64,000 bases of DNA from Aspidiotus rigidus. Lineage: Eukaryota > Arthropoda > Insecta > Hemiptera > Diaspididae. The notes under the pieces are model-generated. The model was given only the letters and a program-made list of their open reading frames with translations. It was not told where the DNA came from and ran no database searches. Below are positions 11,100 to 23,723 of this stretch, piece after piece. Within the stretch, counting starts at the first letter, position 1, and every line of letters begins with the position of its first letter. Where the stretch lies: positions 4,503,501 to 4,567,500 of the forward strand of contig JAVHKY010000054.1 of the NCBI GenBank assembly GCA_035079385.1. The letters are read 5' to 3'. The translations under genes and the position numbers were made by a program.

Positions 11100-13362
11100 A
11101 TCAGGCTACCAAGAAACAGCGCAGCAGTGAAACGCACCAAGATGCAAGCCGAAAGATTGAGAGTGAAGAACGAAATTGGTGAACTCTACAAGAAAGTCAC
11201 CAGGCTGAATGGTCTATTGTATGATCAATATTTCCATCTGTTCAGGTTACTCCACCGCAAGAAGTCAAAGAAATGATGTTCGAAAAAGGAGGAGAGGGGA
11301 AGAAAGGAGAAGACTATGTGGAAAAACGAGTGGAAGCCCAAACAAAACAGATCAAGAAGAAGCTTGCCGAACTGACCCGGAAGAAAGAAGAAAGAAAGGA
11401 AGAGACAGCGAGAGTTGAGCACAAATTCGCTCCCATAACCGAGAACCTATCAAGAGTCACCTTCACAGAAGAAGAAAGAAGACTGCTGGACAAAGGCATC
11501 AATTACGTGCAGCCAGAGAGGCTGAACCAGTGTAGGCTTGAAAGCATGGCCATTAGCTGCGAACAAGTAATCCAAACCATGGAACACGACGTGAGACCAG
11601 AAGCCCGGACTAAAATTGGGAAAGTGCTGTTGGACATCAAAGAGGATATGTGCCGAACCCATGACAGAACGCAAGTAATGCAGAGGAAGGTCACAAATCC
11701 ACAAAAAAAGATCCGACAGAACAACCTGATTTTGACAAAGGCGGACAAGGGTAGCACGGTAGTGGTAATGGAGAAGGAGGACTACACCCAAAAAGTGGAG
11801 TTGTACATCGCAGTCAATGGATACTAAGAGCTGGCAAGGGACCCAACGCGGAAATACCAAGATGATTTGAAAACTGTGTTGAAACGGAAAGATGTACCCG
11901 GCAATGGAAGGACGCTTGAGATGAACCCGGTTACACCAAAACTCAAGGGGCTTGTAAAACTCCACAAAGCGAACCGACCCCTGGTCAACAGCATTCAATC
12001 ACCATGCTACAAGATAGCAAATATCGTAGCCACATTCTTGAAAGAAAACTACCAGTTTGCACCCAGACGAAGTATCAGAAACAACGGAGAGCTGATTGAG
12101 CAACTGGACAAGTTGGAAATCAGGAGAAACGACAAGCTGATATCCTTTGATGTGACTAATATGTTTGGTACCATACCGGAGGAGGAACTTCTCACTCTGC
12201 TCAAAAACAACGGATACCATGGGAACCCCGATGGGTCGAAGTACGCCAACATAGTGGAGGAGATCTTGAGCTAGAATTACTGCCGCTTCAATAACAGGTT
12301 CTACAGTCAGGAAAGGGGACTTGCGATGGGATCACCGCTGTCACCAATACTGGCGGAGATATTCATGAATGATATGGAAAACAAGATATTGAAGGGCAGC
12401 AAGTTCGGAAACTCGATCAAACGCTGGGCCAGATATGTAGATGATATCCTAATTGAGTGGTCAGGCACTGATAGACAGGTGGATCTATTCCTTTCAGAAA
12501 TGAACGCGATGAATGAGAGCATCAAATTCACAGTGGAAAAAGGCAATGAGACCATCAACTATTTGGACCTTACATTCACAATGGAGAACAACAGGATAGA
12601 ATATAAAATCTACAGGAAACCGACGCATACTGACACCATCATTCCAAATGACTCCTACCACCATCCCAGGCACAAGTTAGAGGCAATCCAGAACTACTGC
12701 TATCGGGCAATTTCTATCCTCAAGAACAACGAAGAGAAGAGGAAAGAGATCGAGATAGTAAAGCAGATCGCAGAAGCCAATGGCTACCGCAGATGTGTGG
12801 TGGAGGGAGTCTTTGGGAAAATGGAAACAAAGAAAGGAACCCATGATAGCATAGTGAGAAAGTGCTCCGGATCGATAAATACATGGGAAAGTACACAGAC
12901 AAGGTGATGAAGGCGTTTGATGGCTACGATGTAAATGTGGGTATCCAGAATAACCAACGCATGGTGATGAGAATCAGCAATGAGGAAACGGAAGAAAAAG
13001 ACAAGGAAAGCTTAAGCGGAGTGTACAAGCTCAGTTATGAACAGTGCGAGGGGATCTATATCGGTGAGACTGGGAGAAAGTTTGAGATCAGGAAAAAGGA
13101 GCACAAAACGTCGAGGGAGAAAGAAGATGGCAAGTCACTGTTTGGGAAACACTGTAACGAGGAAAACCACGATGGAGAGGGAATATTTGAAGTCATACAC
13201 GTAGAGAATCGCACAAAGAGAAGAAAACTCTGGGAAGAAATGGAGATTGCAAAAGCCAAGAGGAAGAAAGCATGCCTCTTGAACAATGTAGTCACATTTG
13301 ACAGCGAAAAATTATTCGGCCTGGTGATTGGACGAGAGAAGAAGAACGGAACCAACCAATGA
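11100..13362 (+). pseudogene. Penelope-like element: RT plus GIY-YIG endonuclease, decayed
   Basis: Coding similarity begins near 11112 with a lysine-rich, coiled-coil-like segment (KNEIGELYKKVTRLNGL), then a frame change near 11270 leads into a charged helical region. RT blocks follow: LILTKADKGSTVVVM, KLKGLVKLHKANRPLV, LISFDVTNMF (motif A), GLAMGSPLSPILAEIFM (motif B), RYVDDIL (motif C), and NYLDLTF with YRKPTHTDTI. The C-terminal domain has GVYKLSYEQCEGIYIGETGRKFEIR, split here as GVYKLSYEQCEG and GIYIGETGRKFEIR, the GIY-YIG nuclease core. Two in-frame stops (11825-11827 TAA, 12272-12274 TAG) and a frameshift near 12855-12870 interrupt it, so it is not functional as read. Catalytic aspartates and the GIY-YIG core are still present. 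Confidence 0.9.
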
Positions 13363-13553
13363 GACGGCAGGAATCCAGGTAGCCAATAGAAACGCAGCAT
13401 TTAGAACAATAGATTGAAACAATCACAAAGCAGTATGTTTTAGCCAATAAGAACACAATGTTATACTATTGTAAGAATAAGTTTCTAAGAAGTGAACCAA
13501 TCACAACACAGCATTGTTATAGCCAATAAGATCACAGTGTTATACTATAAAAA
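13356..13553 (+). promoter_or_regulatory. CCAAT array and TATA box behind the Penelope-like ORF
   Basis: Five CCAAT boxes lie at 13356, 13383, 13444, 13497 and 13523, most within repeats of the phrase gccaata. A TATAAAAA box follows at 13546-13553. Penelope-like elements carry long-terminal-repeat-like units that hold the promoter, and this block has that layout. About 30 bp downstream lies the hammerhead-like motif. Promoter activity is inferred from layout only. Confidence 0.5.
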
Positions 13554-13573
13554 CTCATGGTTAAGGTCTTGTT

Positions 13574-13598
13574 CTCGATGATGGGATAACACCCAAAA
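13574..13598 (+). other. Hammerhead-like motif (degenerate), Penelope-associated
   Basis: The sequence tcgatgatgggataacaccc then aaaag resembles a hammerhead core: a CTGATGA-like box missing one base, a 3-4 bp stem (ggg/ccc), and an A-rich box in place of GAAA. Hammerhead motifs are known in Penelope-like elements. This copy departs from the consensus in both boxes and is probably inactive. Confidence 0.35.
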
Positions 13599-13599
13599 G

Positions 13600-14700
13600 T
13601 CCTCTTGTATAAGCAACTAATAAAGTAGATTTGTACAATTGAAAAACTCTTTTTCAATATTAGTGCTCTACTTACACCTCACTCACTCATTATGAGTTCC
13701 GATAATAGAAAGCAATAGACCACTAAGTAAAAGGCAAACAACTGTAAACCGGATATGCTAATATACGCGGAATTTACACAGACTGTACAAGCAGCAAGGT
13801 TTGCATGGACCTTAACTTGGAAAGCATTTCACCCTCTTGGCCTTTATTGATGGAAAGGGGCAGAACAGATGTAAGCTATTTATGTCAAAATCTACTTAGG
13901 CAATAGCGTTGCAGCAATACTCGCTTAGAAACGAGCAAGCGCTATTTATCAAAGATAAAATTGTTGAGTTAGGGGTATAATATATTCTAAAAGTAATGAC
14001 CCAATCTAGAATTCAAGAACTCCTCCGGGTGTATTCAAAAATATTTATCAGGAAGAAAATTTTTGAAAAAAGATTGCCCCTGGATCAAATTGGTAATATA
14101 AAAAGAAATAGAAGATGGTGAGGAAAAGATGAAGAAAAGAAATAGAACAGGAGATAGTTTTAAAAAACAATCAAAAGATTTCTTAAAGGTCAAATTTGCT
14201 CAGAAAGACTCTGACTTCACATATTTGGTGATACAATTTGATAATTTAATAAAGTGCACAAAAAAATTTTTGATTTCACATGGTTTATTTATGGTACGTG
14301 AATTAGGCTAGCGGGACTGGAAAAATTACGAGCTTCGAACTCCGTCAGAGGAGGGTTTTGGAAGAATTTGGAGCCCTGAACCCCGAAAAACGGAATTCTA
14401 GAAGCTTAGTTTATTCGAGCGAACTATTAGGTACCTTTTTGTATTATTCGGAAAACAGGTTCCCTACGGATTTCTAAATTGGAGGTGTTTGATTTTTAAG
14501 TCCTGTCTAATATTTTCACTTCTTTATATCTGCGCTATTGCAAGTGCAACATCACACGTTATCATGAAATTTGTGACATACCGTAGGTATACAAAATATT
14601 TTGTACGCTGCGGGCACGACAAAGCGCGTGTACCGTTCAAAATTACGAGAAGGAGAATCCCACCTCGGTCCAGCGTGTGCGAGTTGTAAAAAAAACTTAA
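13600..14700. other. Element 3' flank and non-coding DNA
   Basis: The Penelope-like 3' end probably lies near 13660. The rest has no supported gene. Near 14310-14370 a diverged copy of the dispersed 'ggactggaaaaatt / ttcgaactc' phrase occurs. Confidence 0.4.
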
Positions 14701-15410
14701 TATACGAAATTCGCGCTGTTAGCCAAGTTCGCACCTTTCGGTAACACCCGGCCGGCGTACTCTCCGCCCTGTACGGTCCTTCTTGGCTGGTTCGTCAACC
14801 ATTTGCGAACGCGTATTCCCTACTCCGTTAACGCGAATACCCGAACGTGTTACCGACCAGCCTCCGCTAGAGAGCGCCTCAAAGTCGCTCACGCGGTACG
14901 GCTTCGAAATTCGAATGATCGGCTGTGTGAAAAGACAGACTGACTACTGTAGTCTCCGGGCCCGCCGCGCGCCGTGCGTGTAATCTACGATGTCGCCGCA
15001 TTAGTTTATCCTTTCACGTGAAGCATGCGCGTTCCGTTCGTTCAGACTAGCCCCTCGTCCTCGGTTTTTTATCATTTATTTTTTTTTCATTCCTCGAATT
15101 TTCTTTTTTTCTGAAAATTTGAAAGAAAAATCGAAGAAATAATGTTAATGAAAAAAATTCTGTTGTGGTGGTTTTTTCCTTGTTTTCCTACTCTACCTAT
15201 GTATTAAATAAGTTTGATCAAGTTTTTGCACACTTGAAGATTTGTTGATATTGTAAAATTTTTAGTTTTTTTCTTATCAATTTACGTAAAGATCGAGTGA
15301 TTTTTGATTCGCTTTCGATGTTCAGTTTCGACGATTTTTGTGAAAATACCGTGGTTTATTCGAATAAGGCTGTAGACCGTAGCTGGAGCGCAAGAAGGGG
15401 ATTGTAAAAC
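14700..15410 (+). promoter_or_regulatory. Candidate promoter and 5' non-coding exon of a host gene
   Basis: A GC- and CpG-rich block of about 350 bp in an otherwise AT-rich window ends near 15060. It contains a cacgtg E-box at 15015-15020 and an initiator-like ttcagact with the A at 15044. Downstream, an AT-rich leader without a long frame runs to aaaacgtgagtat, a strong splice donor at 15411. This is the layout of a housekeeping or developmental promoter with an untranslated first exon. No downstream coding partner is proven; the candidate exon at 23517 is on the same strand. Confidence 0.3.
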
Positions 15411-18400
15411 GTGAGTATCTTAATGAATCTGAAAATTTTGTGGACTCCCGCAGAAATTTGATTGCTCAATTTCCTGGCTTTTTCTCAGGGCTTCAATATT
15501 AGGGCCGAATTCAGCTCCGTCTACGTGCATTGCTCTGAACAAAACAGGCTTTGAATTTGTCATTACTCGGTTCAATTATTTTTTCCTGCCAATTATATCC
15601 GTTATAGCGCCTATACCAGCGAGTGCAGTGGTTCATGTTTGCATATCGCGAATGCATTCGATCATATAATAAAGATAAAGGGAAAAAAGCTGGTTTTCAT
15701 GCTAAGTGTTTCATTTAGTTGACAAAAAATTGATTACCGTTAATGTCGGTATAATTTGTGTGGCCTTAAACTGAGACTAATTTCGATAATCTACCATCGA
15801 AAATTATATAATGTCGAAACATTTCGCCAACCGCGTTCAATTTTTTTTGCAAGTTTTCCAAACTTTGCTACGAGGACTCGAAATCGCAACGGTTAAGAAG
15901 GCGATGGCATTTAAGGGAGCGCGTCGTCGAATTTCGGTGCGTGGAGAGCGATAAGGAATGAATAACAATGAGATGCTCGTAAACGCGTGTCAAATTATAT
16001 AATTTTTTATAACTCACTTCCTACACGCATTCTACACTCAATAAATCTCTTTTAAAATGAAAAAAAAAAGAAGTGAATGATCCAAATGATGATGTTATCC
16101 ACAGTAGCAGGTATTTTTCTGTATGGACGGACGGTCGTAGTTCGGGTCTCACAGCATGAGCGTGTTCGAGATCAAAAACGCGGATAGTACATATTCATAA
16201 TTTTAGTTTCGTATAGACTGTATACAGTTGGGGTCAGAGAGGGAATAAGAATAATAGACTACGACGCTGTCAAAATTATAACCGAAGTCGACGATATTTT
16301 ATTGGTGTCTAATACCATACGTTTTCGAAATTGTGTACAACTTGCCACCATCATTCATCTTTAGCGAGGGCGCGAGACTAGGCGCATGCTGGTAAAACGT
16401 ATAAAAAAAAAATGTTAACCCGGTAGTATTTTCGTAGAAATCGAGAGTTGGAAGTATCTTGAAAAGGGGAAAATTGTTAAACAAAGATACAAAAAGGTCC
16501 TTTTAATTGATGATTTCTACGAAAGATAGCTTGTTGTCTCTTTCAACTGTGAGTTGTTTTCCTTGATGTGTGGTTGCACTTTCCTCAGGAAAGTTGGAGT
16601 TTTGGCTTGAGGCTGGTTCTCCGTTAGAACGTGAATGTGTAATACAAAGTTCGAAATCCCGTAAAAACAATGGCGATTGCTGTTGGCAGAATTTCTTTTT
16701 AGTGCGGTTCTAAAGGAAAATTCTAAATTCGTATCAGTCGACGATTGAGAGGGCAGTGATTGAAGATTTGATCGTTCAGCTCGACTTGGTGCACTTAGGG
16801 TCGTAGTACAATATTTTTGAATATTCGTTATCGCTCGTTTCGAAGATATCTTGTTAATCTGTTCGAGAGTGCAAACAACTTGATTATCTTCTTTTACTTA
16901 CAACATATTATGAAAGACCTCTACGTATATTGTACAGACTTATATTGGTATTAGAGTTCCAAGAAAAAATTGTATGAAATCAATAGATTTGCATCTTGAT
17001 GTAGTTATTGTCTAATAAGTTGCAAACGAGCTGAATTTCAGAAATGAATCCAATATTTTTAGCGTTGTGGAAAATCATTTCACTTAAGAAAGCAGGTCCT
17101 TCTCTCGAGAATGTGACCACAATGTGGATCATTTTTCGATATTTTTGTGAGTCGATGTAGGTAGGTGGGAGGAATGAACTTTGGCCCAGAAGAAAGGTCT
17201 AATGATTTTGAGGAAAATGATCAATCTTGCATGGTATCGAAAAATAGTGAGATGAGGGAGGGAATTTATGAAACTCTGTTGTGAATTTTCACTAAGAACT
17301 ATTCTTATCCCAAGCCCTACATACCAAGAGCTGTGAAATGAGAAATTAGCTTCCCATGAGTTTTTGACTCTCCAGCAAATTTCTCATTTCATCGTACCTG
17401 ACTTGCGAGATATTTTACTGTGCAAAAGATTGCAAAATTCAACATCTGTACCGTAAAGCTGAATCACGTGCTGATAGTGACTAGAAAATATGAAAATAGA
17501 AGTAGATTCGACAGTTGGGTCGTACATTATTATGTTGGTTTCGAAAATTCAACTCGGATATCTTTGCAATCTATACTCAAGTCTGAGTGAATGTTGAAAT
17601 TTTATTCAAAAAAATTCTTCTCAAAAATGCGGTTCATTTCTTTGTTTGCGGGGATAGAAGTATTTTTGTAACAAATAAGTAGCAGCAAGGTCTTTCTGCT
17701 TCATTTATTTTTTTTTTGTTTTTCGTCAAATTCGGTGAGATTTTCGGTATAAACTCTTTGCGATTTCCGTCGATTTCTGTCGTGTCGAGATTCTTGATAT
17801 AAACTTTTTACGAAATGATTGTGAAGTGCCTCTCGGTTCTATCTGATAAAAAAGTTATGTATAAGTTGTATTCTTGCTGAAAATTGTCTAATGATAAAGC
17901 GCAAATTTTTAAAGCAAACAACGCCGAAAGCGTAGAAAAGGGTCTACCGAGTGAGTCGATAATTCATATTTATTTTTGTTTTGCCGACAAACTGCTAAAA
18001 TATTTTTCTCATTCTGTTATTACACGTATTGCATAAGACAAACCTGAAGAGATTTTGCTCTTGAAATTGTTGTCGAAACTCCTGCTACTAAAATCTATCG
18101 ATGTCGACGTGATGGTGAGAGCGACTGATAATCGACTTCGCGAAAATTGATGTCGATTTTTAGTCTATACGAGATTTTATAATACCTACAAAAGAATTCA
18201 TTTGTTCTAGATAAGGTTGTTGGAAAAGGAATTTGTTTCTTACTCAATCTTGCGTCAACCTAAATAAATCGATATTCTCCATGAATAGGACGTCGTGGAC
18301 TCCCTAAACTTCTTTCCGCTCTGGTTAAGTATACACCGACAACTTTCCATCCTGACTAATACTACTTTGCGTGTCTTATCTACACATATGCGATAGACTA

Positions 18401-20005
18401 CGAGTATTACGTGTCCTGTACATCATTCTATGGTCCTTTGGGTATAAGTTGTCGATAGTGCAAACACATGGGATGAGGAAGTAACCGTAAGATAAATTTT
18501 TTTACTTGAAGTCTTGCTCATATCATATCTTGTAGTCGTAGGACTAGGATTTTGATTAAAAAATTCTGTAGGATACATTTCAGTTCAGTTTTATCAATAG
18601 TTTTCTAGTCATTACTGGAACCCATTCCATCCTTGTTTTCTTTTTATGTACAGTCAATTCCTCATTCAATTATCTCAGTTGTAAGTAAATATCTTCTGTG
18701 TCATGAAAATGGCCCTTTTTTGAATATTGTTCTCTTTTTCTGTTTTCAATCAAAATTTCGATGAGTGGTGCGGACTTTGGAAAATCGTTGGATGAGGAAA
18801 AAATTTTAAAAATCCCAAGAGAGTGTCCCATTAAAAATTTTTCATAGCTTTTGTATTTGACTGGGGAGGAGCAAAAATTGTCATATGTCCCTCCGAAGTC
18901 GGCGCTCTTTCGATCATCATTCATCCTCCTAAAAAAATCTTCAGTTCCTCAATGATATTTCAAGATTGAAACCGTTCGAAAAGTTTGTAATTCGGACGTT
19001 ATTGAAAATTTGTGACGTTTATGATTCTGTCCATGAAATCATTTTTGACAAAACTCATCATTATCAAAAGAAATTGTGATGAAACTCTGTCTACTTCTCA
19101 ATTTTTAAATTTCTAAGGTTATTTTACTAATCCTAAGTTGGAGAAGGAATTTTTTTTCGAGAAATTGAAACGATTCCATTTTTCTCTCTCGTAAGAATCA
19201 AGCAAACATTGGCAGTATTTCCAAACTGAAAGATGCGATCATTATAGTAACCACAGCAAATTATGACGTTATATCGATTTCTGAATTTTATTTGTATAAA
19301 AATTTAATCAGAATTTTCTGGAAAATTGTGAAAAAGCTGGAAATTAGGTCACGAAGTCCAGAAGTGGTCAGAAAATTCATCAATATTTCTACGAAATTTG
19401 GAAAAAACGATAAATTATTTGAGCGCTCTCTAAAATCCTATTCTACGAAAATTTCCTCCGACGGTTTCTCATTTCTTGTTAATTAATTTAATTTTAAGGT
19501 CCAACTACAAAAAAATATATGAATATAATTATCTTGTTTTTTTTTCTTTTCCAAATGTTGAATTTTTTTTATCTCATTGACAAAATATTATTGGATAAAA
19601 TGACTAAAGAAAAAAATAATACACATGCTCGCCACTTTCAAAACCACCAAGAACCAAACGGGCTGGTGGAAAAATTCCTTTTCCTTTTCCTTTTTTTTTT
19701 TGTAATCTATAGTCGAGATTATTATTCTAATCCTAACCTAACCTGAATTTCGACTTCTTAAAAGTCCCGAACCTCTCCCCTCCTGGCGGCTCTGGCCATT
19801 CCGACCCTCAACTTTTCCATATAATTAGGCCTCCGAAAACGCCCAATATTATAACGATAAATGTATTATATTGCAAAGGCCACTCTGGACGATCGAAATT
19901 TTCGTCCATTTCCTTCATTAATTTTGTCTCAAGTCGAGTTTAATCGATTAACGTTCGAAATTTTGATGGTTTCGTCAATAAAATTCAAGATTGTTTATAT
20001 TTTAT
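15411..20005. other. Unique non-coding stretch, possible intron
   Basis: About 4.6 kb of AT-rich, apparently single-copy sequence with only short frames (the longest are 84 residues or fewer, with no recognisable domain). No terminal repeats or RNA genes seen. If the donor at 15411 is real, this is intron. Confidence 0.4.
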
Positions 20006-20007
20006 TA

Positions 20008-20461
20008 CAGTGGAAACTCTATATAACGAATCTGAAGGGACCACAAAAAAAATTCGTTATACAGAAAATTCGTTAAAAAGAAATTCATTTTTTTGTCTTA
20101 TTTTTGCGAAGTTCCACATTTTGAATGATAAAAATTTTCAAATTTCACCTGAAAGTTGACATTGTTAGAAGGAAATGTTGAAACATTCGTCAAAATTCAA
20201 ATTTTCTGGAGAAAATATTCAAATTTTTACCAAAGAATCAGAATTTTCAGAAAAAAGTTTGAATTTATTCAGGCCAGAAATCGACATTTTTTTTGGAAAA
20301 AATGACAAGATTTCTGTAGAAAATTCGTTATATAGAGTGAATTGTTCGTTATAAAGAGATTTTTTAACATGTAAAATTCATTGAAGGGGGAGGGACCGAG
20401 GAAAAATTCGTAATATAGAGGAATTCGTTATACAGGGGTTCGTTATATAGAGTTTCCACTG
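20008..20461 (+). mobile_element. pogo-like MITE, copy 1 (454 bp)
   Basis: Perfect-looking inverted ends cagtggaaactctatata / tatatagagtttccactg, flanked by the TA dinucleotide on both sides (20006-20007, 20462-20463), as expected for Tc1/mariner-pogo elements. The interior carries many cgttata motifs and no transposase. Nearly identical to the element at 22474-22929, which lies in the opposite orientation. Confidence 0.9.
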
Positions 20462-20463
20462 TA

Positions 20464-22471
20464 ATTTAAAACCATCGAAATTTTCAACATAAACTTGATC
20501 GCACTCGATATACGGGAACATTGACGAAAATTTTGAGCGTCTAGAGCGGTGTCAAAAATTTAGAAGAAAAAAGAAAACAGGTTTAGAAAAATGTATTCTT
20601 GTGACTTACAGGAATTAATTGCAATTTCTTAAGTCGACTCCAATATTTGTTAAAAAATTTCTGAAGAATATTCGAAGTGTATACTTTTTACAGGATGTAT
20701 AACTCGTCATTTAGGAACCTCTCAAGATAAATCTGTAGAAGAGTCTGTTCGGGTTTCAATTTGCCATGGAGATTTTGTGTACATTCTGGCCAACAAATCG
20801 ACTTGACCCTGTCTAGACACTGTTTATTCCTCATCTCTCATGTTTGCTCTTGGAGTTTTCAGAACGAGTCCTAGTCTCAGTCTGTGTACAGAGGCGGTAA
20901 AACCATCTCTATCTGTACTCCAATCTACGCTCCCTTCTTACCCTCTCATTTCGATGCCTCAGTTTCTTTATTTTCTCATTTACAAGTTTGTATAGTTTCT
21001 CAGATTGATCCGATCTTTAATCTGACTAGGCCCAGCTCTTACCCCCCCCCCCCCTCCCCCATGACTTTTCTATATCCCGAATATCTTGGTAGACATTACC
21101 GAACTTTCGAAAAATAATTCAATTTATCGACGATATGTTGCAAAACTTCTGGATAAATTCGCAAATCAGGCGGCTCAAAATATTGCTGTAAAAGATGTAT
21201 GCATTTTCCATTAAAATCAAGCTAACAGGACACAAAATTCAGCATGAATTGCATTCTTTCCTGCACATCTACAAGCAAAACAAAAATCTATTCCTTTCAG
21301 TGACTTCCTATTCCCTATTGTCTTCACAAGCCATCGCCTATTCCTTCTCAATCTGATATGGATTCCTGGCTGTATTGATTTCCTACTCCACGATTCAGTA
21401 GATAAGGCCGCCGAGCGAGTAATATTTCTTCCAAAAATAACAGACCCAATTTACAAGTATACTAAGCTCCCTTAATTACTATGAGAAGTCACCATTGGAC
21501 ATTCATTGGTATACGGCAGGCACTATACAAATTTCAAAACTGATAATTTTACAAAGAATGAGTGTCGATAAGGCCCTATTTCCGCCTATATGGGGCCAAA
21601 AGAATTGCTCTCAATTAATTTTTCATTTGCAGGGGTTAAAGTCTTAGATATGACCTTCAAAACTTGCTTACTTTCAAGGGTATTATATGAACTCTCAAGT
21701 CTTCAGGATCTTCTCAACATGGCAAGGTTTTGCGTTTTTCACGGAAAATGGCGTGTTTTTCTTGAAAAACGACGTAGAGCGAAACCTACCTACAACACTA
21801 TTTTGAAATATGTTGCTTTATATAGTACTAAAAATACTGCGCTCGTACATAAAAAAATGTTTTGCATTCAAATAAATTGGAAAAAATGCTACTTTTCGTG
21901 AAAAACGCCGAACCCAGGCAAGTTTATTAAACAATCGTGTAGACTCGAGAGTTCATACGAGTACCTATGCTATCATTAAATTTGAGCACATATGTAGGAC
22001 TACAATACTTGTAGATCTAGATCGATTCGTTGACGACTAAGGGTTTTTTCTCGTGACAGGTCACATTTTTTCTACTATTCTCCGAGCACTGAACAACTCT
22101 AAAACCAACCATAACACTCAACTTTGAACTATACTTACGAGTGCGAACCACCGACTTCTATAACATCTGACTCCGAAGATTATTTTTTCTAAATCGAAGT
22201 TATTTCTATCTTCATTTTTGTACCTTCTAATTATTTTCAAGTTGTAATCAATGTATTCCCGCCGAGCAAGTAGCCCACCCTCTAGCTAAAATGCTCGTTT
22301 AAGTTATTTTCAGTATATACAAATTTAACCAAAATGATCACATTTATTCAAACATTTTCACGTCAGTTAGCTTGAGAAAATGAAAATAATCTCTTTTTCT
22401 TTTCATGACCACTCGCAGTATGAAATTATAATTGAAAATATTTTCATGCTTTCCACGATTTGGATACATTG
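20464..22471. other. Interval between two inverted MITEs
   Basis: Two kilobases without a recognisable gene. A 103-codon frame (21590-21901) and a 77-codon frame (20884-21117) show no domain. A C-run lies near 21042. Confidence 0.4.
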
Positions 22472-22473
22472 TA

Positions 22474-22929
22474 CAGTGGAAACTCTATATAACGAACCCC
22501 TATATAACGAATTCCTCTATATTACAAATTTTTCCTCGGTCCCTCCCCCTTCAATGAATTTTACGTGTTAAAAAATCTCTTTATAACGAACAATTCACTC
22601 TATATAACGAATTTTCTACAGAAATCTTGTCATTTTTTCCAAAAAAAATGTCGATTTCTGGCCTGAATTCAAACTTTTTTCTGAAAATTCTGATTCTTTG
22701 GTAAACATTTGAATATTTTCTCCAAAAAATTTGAATTTTGACGAATGTTTCAACATTTCCTTCTAACAATGTCAACTTTCAGGTGAAATTTGAAAATTTT
22801 TATCATTCAAAATGTGGAACTTCGCAAAAATAAGACAAAAAAATGAATTTCTTTTTAACGAATTTTCTATACCGGTATAACGAATTTTTTTTGTGGTCCC
22901 TTCAGATTCGTTATATAGAGTTTCCACTG
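22474..22929 (-). mobile_element. pogo-like MITE, copy 2 (456 bp)
   Basis: The reverse complement of copy 1 along its whole length, with few substitutions, the same ends and a TA on each side (22472-22473, 22930-22931). No transposase frame. The high similarity of the two copies implies fairly recent activity. Confidence 0.9.
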
Positions 22930-23516
22930 TACTTTGAAATTATGTAAGACACTTTCGGAATATTTCGATTAATCGGCCTAGACACGGCCGGCTTACAATC
23001 TTAGTAAAGCATGATTCCCACATGTCGTTTGTCACCAAGCATCTTGTATGGTGCCTTTCATTTGAAGATTGTGTAAGTCACTGCCATTTTGCGTCCAGGA
23101 TGTTGAAGAAATGCTATCTAATTGTCACATTGAATTTTGTCTTCTGAAATTTTTCTTGATCGAATGAGACAGATATCACATACGGCAGGCGTAAGTTTTA
23201 TACTCTCGTGTATTATCTTTTTCTTCATACAGCGAAAAATATTGTCAACTTGTAATCTATTTTTAGTTCTTTCTAATTGGAATACGATAAATTTGGACCT
23301 CTTTTTTTTTTTTTTTTTTGGATCGCGATCATTAACCGGGCGTGAGCAAATACATACTCGATGAATGGAAAACAATTGGTGTGAACTTGTTTTAAATATC
23401 TTGACGAAAGAAATAAAGAAAAATAATGGAAAATTTTATTCGAAGTATCGCACTTATCGTTTTTATTTATATAATGTTAATATATCGATATTCTTTTATG
23501 TTCGTGTGTTTCGCAG

Positions 23517-23723
23517 CAAGTGAAAATCGACCGTTTTGAATTGTGGATAAAAGAAAAACAAAGAGCAGAGCAAACGGGATAATACATGTAACAGTCAGCA
23601 GAGGACCGCAAACTTTCATTAACTATAGCGAAAATAAACGATTACAATCCTGGAAAATCGGTCCAATTAGCATCGATGGGAGTTTATGAGGGTTTAACAC
23701 AGATTAAACCGGGGATGCATTGG
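23517..23723 (+). CDS. Candidate exon with start codon, unknown protein
   Basis: A tgtgtttcgcag acceptor ends at 23516 and a strong GTAAGTG donor starts at 23724, bounding 207 bp. The only useful ATG is at 23676 in a good context (catcgATGG) and opens 16 codons, MGVYEGLTQIKPGMHW, ending in phase 0 at the donor. An earlier ATG at about 23588 is followed at once by a stop. I do not recognise the peptide. The layout fits the second exon of a plus-strand gene whose first exon may be at 15044-15410, with later exons beyond the repeats or outside the window. Confidence 0.35.

Noticed and set aside
13437..13560. Pair of gccaata-atcac repeats as a separate mobile element
   Set aside because: Better explained as part of the Penelope-like terminal unit.
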